From the NCBI GenBank assembly GCA_017591395.1, contig WEDG01011811.1, forward strand, positions 1 through 64,000: a stretch of DNA of 64,000 nt, written 5' to 3'. This document shows, one piece after another, positions 34,560-45,066 of the stretch (positions within the stretch are counted from its first letter, which is position 1; every line of letters starts with the position of its first letter). Under the pieces are notes generated by a model. That model had not been told where the DNA came from. It saw nothing but the letters and a program-made list of their open reading frames with translations, and searched no databases. Origin of the DNA: Schistocephalus solidus (taxonomy: Eukaryota; Platyhelminthes; Cestoda; Diphyllobothriidea; Diphyllobothriidae). The position numbers were made by a program, and so were the translations under genes.

Positions 34560-35400
34560 AGCATATGTGCTATCCCATAAAAAGCTATCCAAAATTTTCG
34601 AGTGTGTTTTCAACTAGAAAAGCTTCCCAATCTTCCCAATCGCCTTCAAAAACTACATTCTATCGCAAGTGGCCACTTAGTTAGGATATATTCATTCATT
34701 GTCTTTCTAGATTCTTAAAAACGCAAATTTATTTTATAGCATATATTCATAAAAAATCTTTTTCTTATACGCATTTCGTAGCTTCTTAAGTATTCTTCAA
34801 TTTTTATACCGGACTTAAAGGTATCCTCTTGTTTTAAAAGTTTCTGTCTATCAGCATCTTGAAGACCGTAAACTGTCTATCGATAAAACATTGTATACTT
34901 CCATTTATTAATGCCGCTTGTAAAGTATACTATATCATCCATATTCATCGCAAAACTTTACGAGCCGTACTTTACTTTTTAATAACGTACATAAATGTAA
35001 GACTTTTTCTACAAAGAAAGTACACAGTTTTTTAATTTAAAAAAACTAAATTTAAGTTGAGTTGAAAATTATTCAGGAATTTAAAAGGTTTTAAAAACCG
35101 AATGATACCCTTTCTTCGATTGATAATTTGAAGAAGACTTCTCTCAAATAAAAACGATAAAGCATAACATGCTGCATGTTTGCTATAAAATATATTTGCA
35201 TTTTTAAGGACATCGAAAATCGATGGAAAAAATGCATATTATTTAAGTATTTGCTGTTGACCGTACAGTTTTTAAAGGCAGTCGGAAAAACGTTTTCCTG
35301 AAGCCAACATCCTGACTTGAAGAAAATATCCTGAGATAAGGCTTTACTGGTATTAATATAACACATTTTAGAATTTCAGCTAGCATTTCATAAGGGAGAA
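34560..35400. mobile_element. foldback element FB2 (older relative of FB1)
   Basis: The right half carries catgtttgctataaaatata, ttttaaggacatcgaaaatc, catattatttaagtatttgc and tagcatttcataaggg, in the same order as FB1's right arm. The left half has gaccgtaaactg, ttccatttattaatg and catattcatcgcaaaacttt, matching FB1's centre. Arms are inverted but strongly diverged. No coding capacity was seen. Confidence 0.6.
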
Positions 35401-36750
35401 CATCTACTGTACGTATCAAAATAAGTTTTCTTCAATTTATTTATCTGAAAATAAAATTACAATGAAAATATTAAATGACAAAAACAGGATGGTCTTGTCT
35501 TGCTACCTAGTGTTCAGTTGCCCTTCTCATCCAAACACAAGATAGGTTAAAACTGTCTATCTCAGTTGCTCGTTACCCAATGGTAGAAGTTTAGATTTCG
35601 GAAAGTTTATTGCCCGAATCAAGTCTCTGACACTCCCCGTTCGTGAATGGGAAACAGCTAACAGCTAACGACGTTTTGCAGACTGCAAGTTGTCTTTGGC
35701 CATTTCGTTCTCCGTGTCCGATGCCGTGTCTGATGGTGGAGCCCAGCATGAATCAGAAACTTCAAGCGGCAATTGTGTCTACTTTTTTCTCCGTTCAGGT
35801 CTCTGTTTTAATCCTTGGAAAAACTGTAGGCTTCCGGAAGGTTGCTGTGAGTTCGCTTGGGACGACTCTAGACGACGTCCAGAGAGCGAAAAGCAACTCC
35901 GTTGTTTCGTTTCGAACCTAGGCCAGATAGGCAAATGCCACTCCTATGAGACTTTGACGAATAAAAATTTCATTTCAAGTCATTTTCAAAGGGCTACTTG
36001 AGGCTCTTATTTGAGAAAGAATACTCTTTATCATTATTTTCCTTGCTTTCCCTCATTTCCTCTCCCAGCTTTCCACATTTTTGTCAATTTTATGTACTTC
36101 CGAATGTCCACCCTTGACAGCATAAAAGTGAAACTTGAAAGTTACCCTAGGAAACAGGCACACAAATTAATTTGCGAACTTGTAGGACATTTGAAAATTC
36201 TGTGAGATTCAACATAGTCCTATTCCATAATTTATTTGTATACTATGCGATTTTGTATGCGAAAGCATAATTTTCCACTAGCTTTACTTTCATAGCTTGT
36301 TGTCTGTCCGTCGTCAAAGTATGCTAGGCGCAGAATCAACCAACCACGGATCTTGTCTTTAAAAGGCGGTAAAATATATTTGCTTTAATGCCAAAATTTG
36401 TCCGCTGGAGGAAAGTCTGAGGTTGCGATTGGTTCTCACAGGCTCAGTGTGTCCCTGAGAACATCATACACTGTCAACAAGTCGATACATCGATCTGTGT
36501 ATGTCTCAATCGAAAACGTCAGCCGGAGTGATCTACGATTTATTTTAGTGGGTGACTACCGGCAGTGCAGTTCCTCATAACTCAAATTTCTTTTAAAAAC
36601 AAAACAGCTTAAAAATGCCGGACCTGCATTTTGCCTGGGTCAACTCCAAAAAAATCAAAAGTGCCAGAAGAGGAGCTTCATTGTGTTTAAGTAATTCAGA
36701 AGAGGTGTCATTCAACAGCCAAATTTGGTTATTAATAGTAGAATATTACC
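35401..36750. other. anonymous sequence
   Basis: No gene recognised. Two overlapping plus frames near 35,640-36,000 are open but unfamiliar. A weak tRNA-like run at about 35,575-35,630 may be an old SINE head. Confidence 0.35.
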
Positions 36751-36754
36751 AAAA

Positions 36755-37272
36755 AAAGACCAGGAAGACGGAAATTAGCATTTCTGGCTTATTAGCTATC
36801 AGCAGCCAGGCCTACCTAACCCCAGGTTTGGCACCATCCGAGGCTCGAACCTGCGACCTGTTGAGTAGAAGTCCCATAGTCTAACCCTGGAGTCATGGGC
36901 TCGTGGTTTTTCCGGTTAAGATAGGGAATATGTACATTGGTGGATAGGCGCTTACCGATCGCTGGCGGGACTCGATCGCTGCTGCTGCGGCTGCTGGCGG
37001 GGCTCGAGAATGAGCCCCAAGGCAGAAAGGGATGAGTGAGTCCCCTAACCGATTGGTGAGACGTCCATCCGCCAATATCAACATTCCCGATCGAAACTGG
37101 TAAGACAATGAGCCCGTGACTCAATGGGTACAGCGTTGGACTTCTGATCAACAGGTCGTGGGTTCAAGGCTCCGGTGGTGCACCACCAGAGGTTTGTGAT
37201 GACTGGTTGATGATGGCTTATGAGCCAGAAACGGTCATTCCAGTCTCTTTTGTCTTTGTCGGCATTTTGCAC
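36755..37272. mobile_element. head-to-head inverted SINE pair with central M modules
   Basis: Minus copy 36,755-36,915: tttctggcttattagctatc, gaggctcgaacctgcgacct, catgggctcg. Plus copy 37,107-37,272: gagcccgtgactcaatgggt, gggttcaaggc, gactggttgatgatggctta, ttttgtctttgtcggc. Between them, M modules face each other (gaatatgtacattggtggat and ccgccaatatcaacattccc) around a gctgctgctgcggctgctgg core. Confidence 0.75.
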
Positions 37273-37276
37273 ATGC

Positions 37277-37278
37277 CT

Positions 37279-37335
<57 letters not shown>

Positions 37336-37345
37336 ATACTACTAC

Positions 37346-37381
<36 letters not shown>

Positions 37382-37415
37382 TAATACTAATACTACTTCT
37401 ACTACTACCACTACT
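37277..37415. repeat. (CTA)n microsatellite at a SINE 3' end
   Basis: About 45 triplets, mostly cta with scattered ata, begin right after the SINE tail ttgcacatgcct. A shorter tagtagtag tract sits at the same place beside the SINE at 27.8 kb, so the triplet tail belongs to the SINE. Confidence 0.9.
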
Positions 37416-39800
37416 AGCCGCTATGTAGCTGCGGTTGGGGCTCGAGAGTGAGCCCTAAGGCATTAAGTCCCGTAACCAAACGATGAGTGCCTATCCACCA
37501 AAATGTAATTATGCGTCTGCGAAGTAGACACTGGACCTACTTCATAAGTTCGAGTATCATCCCCTTCTGAGGACCAGGCGCAGTAGTCTCCTTTTAGGGC
37601 CATCGTTATATGTGAATGACTCTATTTTCCCTCAGTCCACCCCCCCCCCTGGGAGCTGACTCTAGATGAACAGTGTGTGCCTTCCCTGGGCCCTCTGATA
37701 TGAGTGAACTACTTTGTAGCAGCCCGTTCTCGTGAACTTCAGCACCGGCATGTTGCCTTCGATCCGCCGAACACGCGTGACGAAGACTGCATACGCGCGG
37801 GGCTCAACTTCCGGCTCGCGCAGCCGTTGGTCGTTCGATATTGCTGCATTCATCGAGTGGTCGCGGTCGAACAACCCGCGCCCGGACGAACAACTCATAC
37901 GGGTTACTGCTTTTTTAATTGCGTCAGAAATTAATCACCACCTTGGGGTTAATAAGTTTGAACTAAGCTTTATCGGTGCAGACATATAGGTTATATGGAT
38001 ATGTATTTGGGCCAACGTCCATCAGCCACAGCGGAATAACTGCGTAGTGTTTATTAAACTGCCAACAAGCAGTCAGTAGTAAATATTGAAAGCACGTATA
38101 TTAATTGGAAACCCAGACACGTGGTTCATCGACAGTATGTTGCTGCATGACACAGCTGCGAGAGGTTCGGCTTACCACTGGGCCCCTTAGCGCTCCCCTT
38201 TTAGTTGCTGGATGATACTTCAGTTTTCAAATTGATGCTTTTACTTTCCTCAGATATTAATCACTAACTTGGAGAAACTCAGTCTGAATAGGCGCAGACC
38301 GAGCAAACATAAACAGCCGACACGGCTGCGGATGCCTCTTATGTATTGGTGACGCTAGTGGTGCTGCTTGTATGCTTTCTGCTTTAGCAAAGGCTTGTTC
38401 ATATAACTTGTTTCCCTGCCTTTTGATTTAGGAATTCAGAGCTCACTGTGGCCGTTCACTCCCGTGATCAGTGCTGCCACCGCTGTCTCATCTTGCCTTC
38501 GCCTACCAAGCCTTGTGTACTCGCGTCCGATAACATCCGCTCGCGTGTGTGACTCGTCTCAGGCTTGCGACGCCGTGACGCCGATCGATATTTCCCTCTT
38601 CATCGATTGGATGCAGCCGTCAATACTTTGCAGCTGGGTGAGCAATAATAACGGCGGACACGGCTGACAATGGAACTTGCCTGGAGAACCCGCTAAGGAC
38701 AAATACTTGCAGGGCTCTTCTACGTTCTTCTACTCAGTAAGGCTTGTCCTTCCTAATCCGTCTTCCCTGACTTCAGATTTGAAAAACTTTCACGTTGTTG
38801 ACAGAGCACTTGTCCACTCCAACACAAATTTCCTTGACTTTGATGTAATTGTAGACTAAGCGATGTTACTGGGGGCAAAATATATTTTTTATCTCTTGGC
38901 AGTCAACAGACAATTTGGTGAACATGCATTTGTTTCGATAAATTCTCATCACGCCTTAATAATTCTATCCTTATGTACCTAAGTGAAATAAGCGGTCAAG
39001 TAGAAAGAATATAGACAGGTCTATTCTCACAAACCTGGTGGACAGATCATCGCGTAGATTCCAGTGCGTCCATCTGGGTGATTGGAAAGGTCCCCTCAAG
39101 CTATTCTAAATTCCTTGGACAGCGTCTGTTGGCTGAAACGGGAGCGGTTGCAATCAGGTTATGCCAGCCGGTCCTGTGCGCCCAAAAGAACTCCACACAG
39201 GCGCCGCAGGTCCCATATCCGAAGGCCACCAATTCCGCACGCCCCGGCGGCCACCATTTTTCTGAAAATAATCAGAAGACGGACGGCAATTTTGTTTTCT
39301 TCCCCTCCCTCCTTCCTTCACCCTGACAACCGTACGATTTGTTCTACTTACCCGCATATTTGACTAAGTTACACAGTGATATAAATGTAAAGGCCTAACG
39401 AGAATTTATGGAAAGCCAAAGTATGCTCGCCAACTTGTCTTTTGAATTTTCAATCGGAATTTTCGTAACTCTATCAGCATTCGGTTATTTTAGAAAGTTG
39501 ATTTTCAGTTGTTTCAAATAAGCCCATCTTTAAAGCCTAGCGAGTGTTCAACTGCACCCGATGAGCCACTCACTTAGAAATGCTCTCTTAAGGAACTAGT
39601 ACTCCACTTGTATGACAGAATTTTGTATTCGAGGGGAAAGTGTCTCCAATTACAGGGACCAATTATTCGTTCATTGTATCATCTAGGCCCCTTTTCGTGT
39701 TTTTAACTCACGTGCAAAGCTGTTTAAGTTAGTTGGAATGCTCAGGCATCGTGCCCTCTTTGAGAAGTATGAGTGTGCCAATGAGCAAATTTAATAGCTT
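37416..39800. other. anonymous sequence with a faint dispersed repeat
   Basis: 37,430-37,500 continues the M-like flank (ggctcgagagtgagccctaa). About 38,140-38,215 (gttgctgcatgacacagctg, gcgagaggttcggc) resembles 41,165-41,240 (gctgctgcatgatgcagcaa, acgagagattcagc). No gene was recognised. Confidence 0.35.
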
Positions 39801-39802
39801 TG

Positions 39803-39955
39803 CCGACAAAGGCAAGGTATAGGAGAAGGGCCATTTATAGCTTATTAGCCGTCATCAGCCAGTCATGTCCTACCCGAGGTTTCGCAACTCCGAAGGTTCG
39901 AACCCGTGACCCTTTTGGTTAGAAGTCCAGAGCCCAGACCTTTGAGCCAAAATGA
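39803..39955 (-). mobile_element. tRNA-derived SINE
   Basis: ttatagcttattagccgtca, the B-box complement ggttcgaacccgtgac (39,895) and tagaagtccagagcccagac follow in minus-strand order. The tail end gccgacaaaggcaagg is diverged. Confidence 0.75.
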
Positions 39956-40715
39956 ACTAAAATGGCTTCCTCAAACTGTGCTGATGATAGCCCTCTCAGT
40001 GCAGCGCTTCCATCAGTGAGTGACTCCAAGCATTTCGTCTCTGCTCGGCCACGCATATATTGCTTCTTATCAATAGTTAGTGTCGCCCGTAAAAACTTGG
40101 CGTACATCGTGCGTTTCTGGTTGATCAGTCAAGCAATGACCCAACACTCCTATAGCGTCACTACGCGTATCCAGCTTTCTAACCAGCCATTTGCAACCCC
40201 GCTGCTCGCTTGCCAATGAATTGTTGTTGCTTCCGTGACAAAAACGGTTCTACATCAAGGATATGGAAAAAAACTACGATGGACGTTGACTTCGATGAAG
40301 GGACGAAAGGTAAAATATTCCCAAATGGCGCAAAATCACTCCGACTGAAATAACTGAAAGACGTGCAGTCAATATGTGAAAGCTAATTCATCCCCAGTCA
40401 TCACAGCCCATACGTGATTTCACCGATTAATGAGCATTGATTCACAACTCCGAAATACGCCTTATTTGCGGGTTGAAAAAGATTAAGTTACATGGTTTTC
40501 CTACGGCAGTTTTAGGGAAACGATCTCTGCTTAACATCTAGATGCTTAGCAGATTTTTGGATAAGAAATAGCATTATTAAACTTGGAACCCGTAGGAGTC
40601 GGTGACAGAGGATTTCCAGTGTTACATTGCTAGTGCCTCAGATCAGACGTCGCTTGGTCGCACAGTTAAGTGGTCGTGCGTCAAATTTCAGGGTGCACCA
40701 ATTCTTGTGTTCTAA
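39956..40715. other. anonymous sequence
   Basis: No gene recognised. Confidence 0.35.
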
Positions 40716-40719
40716 CGGA

Positions 40720-40865
40720 AACACTAATTCTGACCCAGCCACAATCATAACTCTAAAACGCGCCCTCCTAACCCTAACTCATCTCCTAGCCCCAACGCTA
40801 ACTTCTGGAATTCAGCGCAAGGCCATCTGTAATACGGGAAGGGGGTATGCATGGCTCTAACCTCC
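40720..40865 (+). repeat. T-family degenerate hexamer array with flank
   Basis: ctaaccctaactc, gccccaacgctaac and cataactctaaaacgc units precede ggaattcagcgcaaggccat, ctgtaatacgggaagg and ggtatgc, the flank typical of the family. Confidence 0.65.
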
Positions 40866-42711
40866 CCTGTAATCGCTGCCAGATCTGAAACACTGGGTGT
40901 CATTAAGTATCTTCTCATGTACGCGACGATGGTTATAAATTTGACAGTTCGGCTTACCAACGCCCAACCCTGACCAGACCCCAGGAGGGAGGATGACGAC
41001 CGCTCATTTATGATTGAATGGAATTATTCACTTAAAAATTATTTCAAATGTCAGTGCAAACACTGCTCATCTCAGTCGTTGTTCTTTTGACTCAGTTATC
41101 ACCAAACTGCGTCGGGGGTAGACAACTTAGGTGCAAACTAGCTAAAAGCCACAACACGTTTTTCGTCTATGTTTCTGCTGCTGCATGATGCAGCAACGAG
41201 AGATTCAGCCGCTCAGCGGATCCCCCAGCGTTCTCGATGTGGTTTCTGGCATATGCATTCCAGATTTTAATGAAGGTAATAATTTCAGAACAGCCAGTTA
41301 AGTTACCGTCCGTGTATCACGTATACTGCTGCATCTGTTACTTGTCAGGGATAAATATTGCGCCATTATTCCGTTAGAGTTGGTGACCTCAGGACAAGTG
41401 ATTTGCTTAGAGAACAGGAAAAATTCTAAACTTTTTTGCTAACGAAAGGGCGATGAAAATCAAGAATCCAGCAAAATTCCCCTTCTGTAGATAGAAAAAC
41501 GGTTATAAAATCAGACAGGACAGTCGAAGTGTATGTAACCGGTATTTCTAGTAGTTTATGTTTGCAGTTGGCAGTATCCACAAAGACCACATTTATGAAA
41601 ATTTTATTAAATACTGATAGTTCACAAGTCCAAGGTTATCGGAATAAACAGTTATACTTAGGATGGATGCTTATGCAATTTCGTAACTTTCATACCGTTA
41701 CCGAATTCAGCAATAAACATTTTATTTGGCTAGGTAGTGTTTTTTCGCTAGCCCCGCACGCCTTGCATCTAGCCTATGCAATCCTGTACGCACTGAGATA
41801 CCGTGATGATGAAGGACGGTGTACTATTTTATGATTTATCTGCTCTATAGCCTTCCCTGGAGTACTTGGCTGTCAGCGAACCGAGGCCTGGTGTACACTT
41901 TTCGCAAACATGCATTTCGTGCGTGTTTTGTGACAATGTAGCTTTATTTCAGGACGTTAGGTCAAGTACAAAGCCATTTTCATTTCTTCCAAAGGTTTTT
42001 TTCCTAATTTCCAACTGTCACTCATATGTTGGCGATAACTTCCGAAATGACAGACTGTGACGTTTTAGTCTATTGAGTCAATATTGCGTGGGCTTGACAT
42101 TACCGTTGTAACGCATAAGTTTCGGAAAATTCCCAAGTCCGTTCAGACTGAATTATGGGGACAGAGTCCTTGAAAACGAATGAAACACCAAGCATTCCTC
42201 TTCACAGACTTTTGTAACCAAAATTTCTCTCATTTTTCAAGTGTTACCCCTTATAATCCGTATAAACACGCAGGCTGGATGAGAACGTGGATTTTTAAAC
42301 CACCCTTTTGATGCCACAGGCGCCGAAAATGCCACTGTGTGAGCTGACTCCAGCTGCAAGGCTATCACGGCAATAAACGTGCCCATTGATCAATCCTATT
42401 TTTAGGTGAATTTGCATTTCCCGTGGGCGGGGAAATGAGAGAAGCAGACAGGCGTTTTAATGAAACAAAAGAGACCGAAATGAGCGCTGCCTGCTCACAG
42501 AAGCTGCGCATTCTGTGAAAATCTCCCCCTCGAATAGCTTCGATGAAGGGAGAATTGACAAATCTCATTAGAGAGAACGAAATAATGCTAGGAAGTTATA
42601 CTTGAAGAAACTGCCATAAATAAGAGAGGAACACGACAAATCGATTGTTTACCGGAGCAGGTGTGGCGTCCGCGCTATCTGCCTTTTACGCCTACAGAGC
42701 CTGTTCTTTTC
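40866..42711. other. anonymous sequence
   Basis: No gene recognised. 41,165-41,240 pairs faintly with 38,140-38,215. Confidence 0.35.
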
Positions 42712-43074
42712 TCAGTCAGTAAGAAGAATTGTTGTCACAGTGTCTTCTGATAGCTCATCGACCTCCACACATCGGCCAGTACCTAACATATCCTTGAGGA
42801 TGAAACTTCTGGTAGCCATCTCCTCCTCCTGACAAGCCATGCTGGCAGGTGGTTGATAACCTTTTTGCAAAAAAACACTGAGGCTTTTGATGTGTACATA
42901 TAACTGTCTCCGCAGCAGTAAGGTGTGAAGCAGATGTCCAAAGCTGTAGGCTGGGATGCTAGCTTGCTTCGATCTTGAAGGGGCGGAATTTGTTATGTTG
43001 ATATCCTCCACTGAAAACGGTTGGGAAATGGCCTGGTTAAGATACCCTTTTAGCAGGTCACTTGATGCGTCACC
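42712..43074 (-). CDS. candidate host-gene terminal exon, unrecognised protein
   Basis: On the minus strand 120 codons run uninterrupted from directly after an AG acceptor (aatttag, complement at 43,075-43,081) to a TGA at 42,712. There is no ATG start upstream of the first in-frame stop, which overlaps the acceptor, so the frame opens exactly at the putative splice site. Composition is balanced and globular: a YLNQAISQPFSVEDINITN start, an amphipathic FGHLLHTLLLRRQLYVHIKS segment, and an acidic end with VDELSEDTVTT. No simple sequence or element similarity is present, and no other copy is in the window. Upstream exons were not found, and no AATAAA was seen just downstream. I do not recognise the family; it is the best host-coding candidate here. 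Confidence 0.45.
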   Translation of the reverse strand, partial: GDASSDLLKGYLNQAISQPFSVEDINITNSAPSRSKQASIPAYSFGHLLHTLLLRRQLYVHIKSLSVFLQKGYQPPASMACQEEEMATRSFILKDMLGTGRCVEVDELSEDTVTTILLTD

Positions 43075-43324
43075 CTAAATTTCTTCTTTTGACTGTAATG
43101 TCCGTAGACCTGCTAAGCAGGTTCTCGGAGCAGTAGGAAAGGAGGCACATATTCACTGTACAGGACAATGACTTGGAGCTAAATTCTTGTAAGCATGCAC
43201 AAAGCGAAGTCCCAACGGTTAAATAGAAACGATGGCTTATGGTACATGTTTATTCAGGCAGGCTTTAAGATATCCCGAGGTATTATTGTGCTAAATTCCA
43301 GAAGGGGTGCTTTTCCTGTGTCCG

Positions 43325-43665
43325 ACGGCTAAGCCTAAAAATAAATCTTACTCTAACCCTAAACTTAGCCCTAATAACAAGTGTAAGCCTGATCTGATTC
43401 TTCCTAAAATTTAACCCAATTCCACCTGCATAATAGAATAATTGTACACTATCCCTATCTCTAATCCTTACCCAAAATTTAGCTCATACCCTCAACTTTA
43501 ACGCTAACGCTCACCTTAAACCCAACCAAACTCTTAAATTAAGCATAAGCCCAACTTAACTGTACGCTAGACCTTAACTCTGGCCCTTATCTCCCTGGAA
43601 TTTAGCGAATGACCTGCTGTATTATGAGAGGATGCATTTTCCCGCGTTCTAACGTCTCGAAATGT
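43325..43665 (+). repeat. T-family degenerate hexamer array, longest copy
   Basis: Dozens of spaced units (cttactctaaccctaaactt, agccctaataac, cgctaacgctcacc, cttaaacccaacc) end in ccctggaatttagcgaatga, cctgctgtattatgagagga and tttcccgcgttctaacg. This matches the flanks at 26.6, 31.4 and 40.8 kb. Confidence 0.65.
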
Positions 43666-44145
43666 ATGTTTATTTAAGACCAACGCCATTTTCCTGGCCT
43701 TCAACCCGAAATACTTAAACAAACCCGAATATCGCCGAGGAACAACTTTTCTTACATATTTTCGTACTACCGTAGGAATTAACTATTATTTCAGATTGTT
43801 AGGTCATTCCGCGCTAAACCGCGATGGCCCTCAGCTACCTCGAAGTGTTTTTGTCAGGCTCAAGTATTCCTTCTTTAGCTCGGTGTAAGGTCAGTAGAGT
43901 GGTGTGCGATCCGAGATATCGCAGTCTGGTACGTGAGTCATCGACGCGCGCACAGCAGGCTTCAGCAAGATCTTTGTTTCAGGCAGCTGCTGGGTACGTA
44001 TCTACCCGTATTCACCTTGTTTTCTCATTAGAACAAGCTGCGAACGAGATGAAGGCTTCAGTTAGGCACTGCACACATCTCTACGGTAAAACAACTCGAG
44101 CGTTAGTACTATTGCAACCTGTTAGTCACTGTTGTTATAGAAGAA
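43666..44145. other. anonymous sequence with an open frame of unknown meaning
   Basis: A 138-codon plus frame begins at 43,824 (MALSYLEVFLSGSS) and runs into the SINE at 44,150, so its C-terminus is SINE-derived. A faint likeness to 53,930-53,970 suggests it may be repeat sequence. Not called as a gene. Confidence 0.3.
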
Positions 44146-44147
44146 GT

Positions 44148-44335
44148 GTCGACAACAACAAGGAAGGTTGGGGTGGTCAGCTCTGGCTTATTAGTTATTT
44201 TCAGCCCCTCATATACTTACCTTCGGTTTGGCTAATCTGATGCTCGAATCCGAACCGTTTGGTTATTGAACGTTATACCCTACGCTCTACCACTGAACCA
44301 TTGGCCGGTTGTCCTGCCAGTTGCCATCGAAAATC
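44148..44335 (-). mobile_element. tRNA-derived SINE
   Basis: gacaacaacaaggaaggttg, ctggcttattagttattttc, gctcgaatccgaacc (B-box complement), ctctaccactgaaccattgg and ttgtcctgccagttgcc follow in minus-strand order. An M-like module (44,340-44,440) and a second tail fragment (44,463-44,525) follow. Confidence 0.7.
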
Positions 44336-44784
44336 TTAACTAGGGTGAGAGGGCCGTTTATTGACCAAAGTACGGGATATGCTTGTCCCATTGTATCCTG
44401 GGGCGCCATCTAGTACTCACGCAGGCAGCCGCAAGTCGACCATTACTTTTGTAGGAATTAATACCGAAGAAAACAAGGTAGAATTGAATGAACATTTCTA
44501 GGTTATTGGCTATTTTTGACACGTAGGGTTAAATAGCCTGGGATTTGAGCCTGATTTCCTTGTGTTCTTGCTCATCAGGTTGACTGAGAGAACTACCACG
44601 TTAGAGAGGCGGCCAACTGAGGCATCGAAACTTCCAGTCAACCTCAAACGAGGCAAACAAACTTTGAGGGGCTTTCTCGTTTCTGTTTGGCACTTAGCAA
44701 CAGACAGCAAACGCAAGAGTTCGACCCCTATGACGGTAAATAATTTAATCTGATAGTTGTCCTCGCACCTTCACATCTCAGGGC

Positions 44785-45062
44785 GTGCTGGGGACAAAGG
44801 CGATCCCAGGTGCCGATGGGTGGATGGATCATCACCTCGTCATCTCCAACATGAGACTTCGCCTATGGCAACGCAGAAAACTTCAAGGAAAGCGACCACT
44901 AGATAAGTTGAATACTGTTTTGTTAAATGTGTCTACTCACCATCTCCATTTCAGTAATGAACTGGCCAACAGGCTAGCCAACCTTCTAGTTGCCGACGAG
45001 GACGCCTTCGTGGAGAACCACTGGTGCCAACTGAGATACACGATCTAATCCACCGCCCTGGG
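44785..45062 (+). pseudogene. non-LTR retrotransposon copy A, endonuclease C-terminal part
   Basis: The frame encodes TKAIPGADGWMDHHLVISNM, the end of the apurinic-type endonuclease. The usual D-H pair appears as MDHHLV where copy B has TDHRLV. It then runs LNTVLLNVSTHHLHFSNELA to [10 protein letters not shown], a stop, and TALGV. It is 5'-truncated at about 44,783 and cut at 45,062 by the Gypsy insertion. The continuation is at 50,426. Confidence 0.8.
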
Positions 45063-45066
45063 TGTC
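45063..45066. other. left target-site duplication (tgtc)
   Basis: gggtgtc meets the 5' LTR start. The same tgtc follows the 3' LTR at 50,422-50,425, and joining the flanks over one copy gives a sequence cognate to uninterrupted copy B. Confidence 0.7.

Noticed and set aside
37207..37428. Poly-Leu plus frame
   Set aside because: Translation of the (CTA)n microsatellite.
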